Assembly: GCA_031732875.1 (NCBI GenBank)
Contig: JAVMKL010000133.1
Span: 1 to 5,129, forward strand
DNA: 5,129 nucleotides
Direction of reading: 5' to 3'
From: JAVMKJ01 sp031732875
Lineage (GTDB): Bacteria; Pseudomonadota; Gammaproteobacteria; Competibacterales; Competibacteraceae
A program made the translations under genes and the position numbers. The notes below the pieces were generated by a model that did no database searches, was not told the DNA's origin, and was given only the letters and a program-made list of their open reading frames with translations. Below are positions 1 through 4,140 of the stretch, in pieces. Within the stretch, counting starts at the first letter, position 1. Every line of letters begins with the position of its first letter.

Positions 1-231
1 CCCGAGGGTTTTTCGAAGGGCTCCGGACCGGATGTGGTGAAGGATACCGAGGCCAAACCGGAAATCTGGGCGAACTGGAGCAAGTTCGAAACCAAAATGA
101 ATGATTTCCAGCAGGAAGCCGCCAAGCTGGCCGAAGTCGCCAAGACGGGCGACGAGAAAGCCATCAAGGCGCAGTTTGGCAAGACCGCCGAAACCTGCAA
201 GGCTTGCCATAAGGAATTCCGCAAGGATTGA
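1..231 (+). CDS. Cytochrome c' (class II c-type cytochrome), C-terminal part
   Basis: This is a periplasmic haem protein of the four-helix-bundle class II cytochrome c family, whose members bind NO and may serve in NO tolerance or electron transfer. The reading frame is open from base 1, so the gene starts outside the window. The 76 visible residues include the family-like stretch AKPEIWANWSKFE, an amphipathic helix (QQEAAKLAEVAKTGDEKAIKAQFGK in part), and the haem-attachment motif CKACH at 196-210, seven codons before the TGA stop. A CxxCH placed almost at the C-terminus is diagnostic of cytochrome c' rather than class I cytochromes c. Family members are usually about 125-150 residues, so roughly the N-terminal half and any signal peptide are missing. 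A GTG at 34 is internal and not the start. The gene converges with a cytochrome b561 gene, which may be its redox partner (inference). Confidence 0.93.
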   Translation, partial: PEGFSKGSGPDVVKDTEAKPEIWANWSKFETKMNDFQQEAAKLAEVAKTGDEKAIKAQFGKTAETCKACHKEFRKD

Positions 232-257
232 TCGGCATTAAAATCTTCATTGACTCG

Positions 258-285
258 AAAGGCCATGCCGGAGCATGGCCTTTTT
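258..285 (+). terminator. Intrinsic terminator after cytochrome c'
   Basis: A perfect 8-bp stem GGCCATGC (261-268) / GCATGGCC (273-280) closes a CGGA tetraloop and is followed directly by TTTTT (281-285). Three A residues (258-260) can pair with the first Ts and lengthen the stem. It lies 26 bases after the cytochrome c' stop codon. Read on the - strand the tail is only TTT, so it would terminate the convergent cytochrome b561 transcript less well, although that transcript also reaches it. Confidence 0.9.
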
Positions 286-302
286 CGTCGCAAGCCAAAC
301 GT

Positions 303-977
303 TCAACGCACCAGCAACCAGACCAAGGTGCCCGCGACCGCAATGACCGGCAGCACCCGCCACAGGTTGACGAGCTGTGGCGCCTGGCCAGCCAATTCCG
401 GCGGCAGATGCTTGCGACCGCTCAGCATCGGGTGGATGAGGTTTTCACGTTTCACCAGCAGATAGAACAACACTGCCGAGACGTGGACGGCGATGACCAC
501 CAGCAGCAGGTTGAAATTGAGCTTGTGGACCGTGGTCAGCCAGTCGCTGGTTCTTTTGGACACCCAGGAATACAGCGGGCCCTCGATCGTGATGTCGTCG
601 TTGGCGAACAGGCCGGTACTCGCCTGAACCAGGAGCAGAATCAGCATCGCCACGATGGACCAGCCACCCACGGGATTGTGGCCAAGATAATGAGGCGTCT
701 CGCCACGTAGCAGTGCTCTAACATATTCCAGCGCCGCGCCCGGTCCGCGCACGAAAGCGCTGAAACTGGCGGTCTCACTACCGACGAATCCCCACAGCAG
801 ACGAAACAGTACCAGCGTCAGCACCGCGTATCCCCCCCAGACGTGCCAGTCCATGGTGCTGCTTTCCTCGGCAGTCAGCCACTGCGCGATCACGAGCGCC
901 ACCAGCGTCCAGTGAAACAGGCGGGTCGGCAGATCCCAAACCACAACGGTTTGCAGGGTTTCCGGCTTATCGGACAT
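303..977 (-). CDS. Cytochrome b561-family di-haem membrane protein
   Basis: The product is a 224-residue inner-membrane b-type cytochrome of the bacterial cytochrome b561 / Ni,Fe-hydrogenase cytochrome b group, which passes electrons between the quinone pool and periplasmic or soluble partners. Hydrophobic helices are seen near residues 20-36, 46-66, 106-124 and 155-175, with a fifth at the extreme C-terminus (about 206-223). Family marks include WDLPTRLFHW (14-23), GHNPVGGWS (99-107), and the region from HK (151-152) through H165 to ENLIHPMLSGRK (178-189). Candidate haem ligands are H22, H45, H151 and H165. The ATG at 977 is chosen over an upstream in-frame start at 1040 because a Shine-Dalgarno sequence GAGGA (985-989 on this strand) lies 7 bases before it and family alignment starts here. 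Convergent pairing with a cytochrome c' gene suggests a c/b electron-transfer pair. The exact electron donor and acceptor cannot be told from sequence. Confidence 0.92.
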   Translation of the reverse strand: MSDKPETLQTVVVWDLPTRLFHWTLVALVIAQWLTAEESSTMDWHVWGGYAVLTLVLFRLLWGFVGSETASFSAFVRGPGAALEYVRALLRGETPHYLGHNPVGGWSIVAMLILLLVQASTGLFANDDITIEGPLYSWVSKRTSDWLTTVHKLNFNLLLVVIAVHVSAVLFYLLVKRENLIHPMLSGRKHLPPELAGQAPQLVNLWRVLPVIAVAGTLVWLLVR

Positions 978-1037
978 GAACGAATCCTCGCTGCGATGAG
1001 AAAAGTCACAAACAGAACTTATCGTTTCCACCGGGTC

Positions 1038-1056
1038 CAAAATGATAACGATTCAC
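1038..1056. promoter_or_regulatory. Fur-box-like sequence upstream of cytochrome b561
   Basis: The 19 bases match the enterobacterial Fur consensus (GATAATGATAATCATTATC) at 13 of 19 positions, including an uninterrupted AATGATAA core followed by ATT. It lies 61 bases upstream of the cytochrome b561 start, and on that strand it contains TATCAT, a possible -10 element, so a bound repressor could block the promoter. No good -35 is seen at the right distance. The match is moderate and an AT-rich promoter could resemble it by chance. Confidence 0.35.
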
Positions 1057-1062
1057 AGCTTG

Positions 1063-1085
1063 CTTGACCTGGAATCAAGGCTTGA
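1063..1085. promoter_or_regulatory. Cluster of CTTGA/TCAAG half-sites, operator-like
   Basis: CTTGA occurs at 1063-1067, its inverse TCAAG at 1075-1079, and CTTGA again at 1081-1085. The last two form a perfect 11-bp dyad around one central G. TTGA-N7-TCAA (1064-1078) resembles an FNR/Anr site but has one base too many in the spacer, so it is not called as one. The cluster sits between the divergent cytochrome b561 and leu-leader transcription units and overlaps a possible -35 element, where an operator would be expected. Confidence 0.3.
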
Positions 1086-1092
1086 GTTAATT
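1064..1092 (+). promoter_or_regulatory. Possible sigma-70 promoter for the leu leader and leuA
   Basis: TTGACC (1064-1069) matches the -35 consensus at five of six positions. At a 17-base spacing lies TTAATT (1087-1092), a poor -10 (three of six). A start near 1099 would put the whole structured leader on the transcript. A better-looking TATCAT at 1100-1105 has no usable -35 at 16-18 bases. This is the best candidate in the gap but is weak. Confidence 0.35.
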
Positions 1093-1119
1093 TGAACCCT
1101 ATCATGAATGCGCCATCCC

Positions 1120-1206
1120 GTGAACGGTTCGAACTGCGACTGAGTCGCCCGGCCTCCTGAGTGGAGCGCCGGGGCTTGTTGTTGCCGTTCATCGTCCGAA
1201 CCGTTT
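1120..1206 (+). promoter_or_regulatory. Structured 5' leader RNA with two exclusive long-range stems
   Basis: The 5' segment 1120-1131 can pair in two ways. In one fold, TGAACGG (1121-1127) pairs with CCGTTCA (1185-1191), extended by a G-U pair. In the other, AACGGTTCG (1123-1131) pairs with CGAACCGTT (1197-1205), also extended by a G-U pair. The two share 1122-1127 and cannot form together. Between them lie two local hairpins: GCGAC/GTCGC (1136-1140/1144-1148) and the terminator-like hairpin at 1148-1173. The second long stem ends three bases before the Shine-Dalgarno of the leader peptide. The segment has GAAC/GTTC dyads, for example CGGTTCGAACTG (1125-1136), so it could instead be a protein operator. 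It matches no riboswitch class that I recognise. Confidence 0.35.
1148..1184 (+). terminator. Terminator-like hairpin ahead of the leader peptide
   Basis: CCCGGC (1148-1153) pairs with GCCGGG (1168-1173), and stacked inside it CTCC (1154-1157) pairs with GGAG (1163-1166). This gives a 10-bp GC-rich stem with one bulged C (1167) and a TGAGT loop. The 3' flank GGCTTGTTGTTG (1173-1184) is T-rich but interrupted. It could be a conditional terminator within the leu leader or simply a stable leader hairpin. Confidence 0.4.
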
Positions 1207-1221
1207 CCGAGGATTGCCCGA

Positions 1222-1344
1222 ATGCCTGTTCCTAACCGCTCCCGCTGTTCCCCTCCCCGTATTGCCGGGGAAATTTACCGCCCTGTTTTCGCGCGCCCCC
1301 TCTCCCTCCACCTGCTGCGACTAAGCCGCGGTCGTCGGGCCTAG
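1222..1344 (+). CDS. leuL: Leucine leader peptide (leu operon attenuator peptide)
   Basis: This is a 40-codon open frame with an ATG at 1222, preceded by a strong Shine-Dalgarno GAGGA (1209-1213) at 8-base spacing, and a TAG stop at 1342. The C-terminal end reads LSLHLLRLSRGRRA, with five Leu codons among eight (1300-1323). Clustered codons for the pathway's end product, right before an RNA that can fold in alternative ways and upstream of leuA, are the pattern of leader peptides that sense charged tRNA by ribosome stalling. From memory, the enteric LeuL also has its Leu run followed by RGRR, because those codons pair with the downstream RNA. The first 25 residues have no special character. 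The stop lies 86 bases before the leuA start, as expected for an attenuator spacer. The peptide probably has no function of its own. Confidence 0.72.
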   Translation: MPVPNRSRCSPPRIAGEIYRPVFARPLSLHLLRLSRGRRA

Positions 1345-1387
1345 CGGCGGCCTGGCGGCCGTATCCGCGCCGCGTTCGTGCCCGAAC
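1325..1387 (+). promoter_or_regulatory. Alternative hairpins of the leu attenuator
   Basis: CGCGG (1327-1331), in the codons just after the Leu run, can pair with CCGCG at 1365-1369 or 1370-1374. These compete with GCGGCG (1344-1349) pairing with CGCCGC (1368-1373), and with the compact hairpin CGGCC/GGCCG (1348-1352/1357-1361, loop TGGC). TCGGGC (1335-1340) can also pair with GCCCGA (1380-1385), and GTTCG/CGAAC (1374-1378/1383-1387) makes a last small hairpin. A ribosome stalled on the Leu codons would cover the 5' arms and change the fold. No run of Ts follows any stem, so classic intrinsic termination is not shown. Control could act through Rho or on leuA translation. Confidence 0.42.
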
Positions 1388-1430
1388 ACTCCATTTCCCG
1401 AATGGCATTGATTGAGAGAGGAATTATTCC

Positions 1431-3035
1431 ATGCGCGTTGACACGACCCGTAAATATCGCCCCTTCCCGCCCGTCCGGCTGCCCGATCGGCAGTGGCCGT
1501 CGCGGGTCATCACCCAAGCGCCGCGCTGGTGCAGTTCCGACCTGCGCGACGGCAACCAGGCCCTGATCGAGCCGATGGACGGCGAACGCAAGCGCCGTTA
1601 CTTCGATCTCCTGGTGCGCATGGGCTTCAAGGAGATCGAAGTCGCCTTCCCATCGGCCTCGCAAACCGACTTCGACTTCGTGCGCGGCCTGATCGAGGGA
1701 GGTCGGGTACCGGACGACGTCGCCGTCCAAACCCTCACCCAGTCGCGCGAGGACTTGATCCGACGCACCTTCGCCAGCCTGAAAGGCGCAAAGCGCGCCA
1801 TCCCGCACCTTTACAACGCCACCGCGCCGATTTTCCGCGAGGTGGTGTTCGGCCTCGACCGCCCCGGTCTGATCGAACTGGCCCGTTATGGAGCAAGGTT
1901 GTTCGCGGAATGCGCCGCCGACCAACCNNNNNNNNNNNNNNNNNNNNNNNNNNNNNNNNNNNNNNNNNNNNNNNNNNNNNNNNNNNNNNNNNNNNNNNNN
2001 NNNNNNNNNNNNNNNNNNNNNNNNNNNAACGACCGGGGTACCGCCGTCGCCGCCGCCGAACTGGCGCTGATGGCGGGCGCCGACCGGGTCGAGGGCTGTC
2101 TGTTCGGCAACGGCGAGCGCACCGGCAACGTCGATCTGGTGACGCTGGCCTTGAATCTGTACAGCCAGGGCGTCGATCCGGGTTTGGATTTCTCGGTGAT
2201 GGACGAGATCGTCCGCACCGCCGAGTACTGCAACCAAATCCCGGTGCATCCCCGCCATCCCTACGCTGGCGATCTGGTCTTCACCGCTTTTTCCGGTTCG
2301 CACCAAGATGCAATCAAGAAGGGTTTCGCGGCCCAGGAACGGCGTTGGGCGGCCGGCGACCCACGCTGGGAGGTCCCTTATCTACCCATCGATCCGACCG
2401 ACTTGGGCCGGAGCTACGAAGCGGTGATCCGGGTCAACAGCCAGTCCGGCAAGGGCGGCATTTCCTACCTGCTGGAAAAGGATCACGGCTTGCGGTTGCC
2501 GCGCCGCTTGCAGGTCGAGTTCAGCCGGCGGGTGCAGGCCATCGCCGATGCCACCGGTAAGGAACTGACCTCGGCCGATATCTGGGCGGCGTTCGAGGCG
2601 GAATATCTCCAGCCGGCCGAACCATTCCGCTTCGTCGAACACCGCACCATTCCCGACAGCCATTCCAGCGGAGTGCGCAAGCTGACCGCGACGATTCGCG
2701 AGCGCGGGCGGGAACGGCTGATCTCCGGCAAGGGTAACGGCCCCATCGACGCTTTCACCGACGCCCTGAACCGGCATTGTGGGCTGGACGTGCGGGTGGT
2801 GGACTACCACGAGCACGCCATCGGCGCCGGCGCCAACGCCACCGCCGTATCCTATGTCGAGGTGCGCATGGACGGCGAGCCGGTAACGCTGTTTGGCGTG
2901 GGCATCGACAGCAACATCGTCACCGCATCGCTGAGCGCGGTGATCAGCGCCGTCAACCGGGCCTTGCGTCAAGCGCCGGCCGAACCCGACGAGGGCATGG
3001 AGCAGGCGCGACGAGTAGCCGGGTTGGGCGGTTAA
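1431..3035 (+). CDS. leuA: 2-isopropylmalate synthase, long (LeuA2) form, with assembly gap
   Basis: It condenses acetyl-CoA with 2-oxoisovalerate to 2-isopropylmalate, the committed step of leucine synthesis, in the cytoplasm, and is usually inhibited by leucine. The N-terminal KYRPFPP (8-14) and DLRDGNQALIEPM (from residue 37, with the metal/substrate Arg-Asp of the LRDGNQ signature) are typical of LeuA2. After the gap come NDRGTAVAAAEL and GNGERTGNVDLVTLALNLY (catalytic barrel), VHPRHPYAGDLVFTAFSGSH (linker), and a C-terminal allosteric domain with GKGNGPIDAF (about 433-442) and HEHAIGAGANATAVSYVEV. The ATG at 1431 has AGGA (1419-1422) at 8-base spacing. The 100-N run removes the segment that should hold the HxH metal ligands just before NDRG, so they cannot be checked. 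The frame is intact across the Ns, but the true length is probably longer than 534 residues. No leuB/C/D follows. Confidence 0.95.
   Translation: MRVDTTRKYRPFPPVRLPDRQWPSRVITQAPRWCSSDLRDGNQALIEPMDGERKRRYFDLLVRMGFKEIEVAFPSASQTDFDFVRGLIEGGRVPDDVAVQTLTQSREDLIRRTFASLKGAKRAIPHLYNATAPIFREVVFGLDRPGLIELARYGARLFAECAADQXXXXXXXXXXXXXXXXXXXXXXXXXXXXXXXXXXNDRGTAVAAAELALMAGADRVEGCLFGNGERTGNVDLVTLALNLYSQGVDPGLDFSVMDEIVRTAEYCNQIPVHPRHPYAGDLVFTAFSGSHQDAIKKGFAAQERRWAAGDPRWEVPYLPIDPTDLGRSYEAVIRVNSQSGKGGISYLLEKDHGLRLPRRLQVEFSRRVQAIADATGKELTSADIWAAFEAEYLQPAEPFRFVEHRTIPDSHSSGVRKLTATIRERGRERLISGKGNGPIDAFTDALNRHCGLDVRVVDYHEHAIGAGANATAVSYVEVRMDGEPVTLFGVGIDSNIVTASLSAVISAVNRALRQAPAEPDEGMEQARRVAGLGG
1928..2027. other. 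Assembly gap of 100 Ns inside leuA
   Basis: Exactly 100 Ns interrupt leuA between codons for AECAADQP and NDRGT. From recalled LeuA2 sequences I expect about 75-80 residues between these motifs, while the Ns cover about 33. The run is therefore most likely a placeholder of fixed size, not a measured gap. It is not biological sequence. Confidence 0.97.
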
Positions 3036-3045
3036 TGTCAGGAAA

Positions 3046-3099
3046 CCGGCGGGGCGAACCCGTATCGTCCCGCCCGGATGAGGTGCGTGCGGACGCACC
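3046..3099 (+). other. Two stem-loops between leuA and the coiled-coil genes
   Basis: GGTGCGT (3082-3088) and ACGCACC (3093-3099) form a perfect 7-bp stem with a GCGG loop. Just upstream, CCGGCGGG (3046-3053) can pair with CCCGCCCGG (3069-3077) with one bulged C. Neither has a T-tract, so a canonical intrinsic terminator is not shown. They may weaken read-through, protect the leuA mRNA 3' end, or mark an RNA processing site. No promoter for the next gene is evident in the 99-base spacer. Confidence 0.4.
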
Positions 3100-3134
3100 G
3101 GCCGGCACGGATTCACTCTCTGGAGACCCCCGAC

Positions 3135-4130
3135 ATGACCACGGCGACACTCCTCGACTCCAAAACGCTGCTCAAGCAGTTCGAACTACTGCGCGCCGAG
3201 CAGAAACAGCAAGAAACTCGGATCGCGACCAGGGAACAACTGGACAGCCGCGAACGCGACCGGACGCTGGTCCGGGAAACCGCCGCCCATACCCCCGAAA
3301 CTCTGTTTCAGACGCTGGCCAAACTGCAAACCACTTTCGAGGAAACCAGTGATCGGCTAGTCAGGAGCTTGGCGACCGAGGTCAAGCGACTGGCCGATAT
3401 TCAGCGGGCCCGCGAGGTCGAACAGTCCCGGCTGATCGGCCTGAACAACGTGCGGCTGGCCGCGGAGGTGCTCGATATTCTGCGACAGGAACACCAGCAG
3501 GCCCTGCAAGCTCTCGAAGTTCGTTACCAGAAACAATTCGAGCAACTGGACAAGGAGATGAGCCAGCAGCGCCGCGCCTGGACCGAGGAGCAGGAAAGCC
3601 ACGACGCCAATCGCGCCCAACAACTCGAAGCGTCGCGGAAAAAGCGCCAGCAGGAAGAGGAAGAATACGCCTACCAGCTCGCCCGCCAGCGCGGCGAGGA
3701 GGAAACCGCTTCCGACAAACGCCGGCGCGAATGGGAACGCCAGATCGCCGACGAACGTCAAATCAAGGAAAGGGACTGGGCGGTCCGCGAGGCGGAACTG
3801 GCCGGCCGCCACGCCGAACTCGTCGACTATCAGGCCCGACTGGAGCACATGCCGGGACAACTGCTGGAAGCGACCCAAAAGGCCCGCGATGACGGTTTCC
3901 GCGACACCTTGCGCGAGGAAGAGCATAAGGCGGTCCTGCTGGAAAAGGAGCGCGCCGCCAAAAAAAGAACCTGGGAATTCCGGGTCGAGGCGCTGAACCG
4001 AACCATCGCCGACCAGAAGACCAAGCTCGCCGATCTCGCCGAAAAATTGCAGGCGGCCTCGACGCAGGCACAGCAACTGGCGATGACGGCGGTGGCGACC
4101 GGCAAGGAGCGCGGCACAACCGCCAGTTAG
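3135..4130 (+). CDS. Coiled-coil protein of unknown function, first of tandem pair
   Basis: The 331-residue product is almost wholly helical and charged, rich in Glu, Gln, Arg, Lys and Ala, with no signal peptide, membrane segment or Cys, so probably cytoplasmic. Parts seen: a short N-terminal helix (LLDSKTLLKQFELL, about 6-19), a helical region with TLFQTLAKLQTTFEETSDRLVRSL, a long coiled coil (about 110-230, highly charged around EEEEYAYQLARQRGEEE), a break with Gly and Pro at HMPGQ (238-242), and a C-terminal coiled coil ending LAMTAVATGKERGTTAS. The ATG at 3135 has GGAG (3122-3125) nine bases upstream, whereas the in-frame ATG at 3078 has no ribosome site and precedes Arg/His-rich filler. 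It is followed after 10 bases by a paralogue. I recall similar uncharacterised proteins in cyanobacteria and sulfur bacteria, often named 'myosin heavy chain', but no function is established. A scaffold or filament role is only a guess. Confidence 0.88.
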   Translation: MTTATLLDSKTLLKQFELLRAEQKQQETRIATREQLDSRERDRTLVRETAAHTPETLFQTLAKLQTTFEETSDRLVRSLATEVKRLADIQRAREVEQSRLIGLNNVRLAAEVLDILRQEHQQALQALEVRYQKQFEQLDKEMSQQRRAWTEEQESHDANRAQQLEASRKKRQQEEEEYAYQLARQRGEEETASDKRRREWERQIADERQIKERDWAVREAELAGRHAELVDYQARLEHMPGQLLEATQKARDDGFRDTLREEEHKAVLLEKERAAKKRTWEFRVEALNRTIADQKTKLADLAEKLQAASTQAQQLAMTAVATGKERGTTAS

Positions 4131-4140
4131 GAACCGGACC

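Noticed and set aside
228..710. + strand ORF overlapping the cytochrome b561 gene (also 250-465 and 843-1067)
   Set aside because: It starts within the cytochrome c' stop and crosses the terminator, has Gln/His/Asp-rich composition typical of an antisense shadow, and opposes a recognised membrane cytochrome.
1064..1078. FNR/Anr binding site TTGA-N7-TCAA
   Set aside because: FNR sites need six bases between TTGA and TCAA. The seven-base spacing breaks the dyad geometry.
1104..1160. An 18-codon ORF (MNAPSRERFELRLSRPAS) whose stop falls in the loop of the hairpin at 1148-1173, as an earlier leader peptide
   Set aside because: It has no Shine-Dalgarno and no cluster of codons for one amino acid, and a -10-like TATCAT overlaps its start. 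The position of the stop may be chance.
1217..1404. Direct repeat CCCGAATG at 1217-1224 and 1397-1404, as a possible duplication of the leader start
   Set aside because: Only eight bases match and the flanks differ. It is too short to distinguish from chance in GC-rich DNA.
2382..3116. - strand ORFs across leuA (also 1341-2306) and the + strand frame 1493-2560
   Set aside because: High GC content keeps the alternative frames open. The leuA frame carries clear family motifs on both sides of the N run.
3078..3134. Upstream in-frame ATG start for the first coiled-coil gene
   Set aside because: It has no Shine-Dalgarno and would add an unrelated Arg/His-rich stretch encoded by the hairpin region. 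The ATG at 3135 has a well-placed GGAG.
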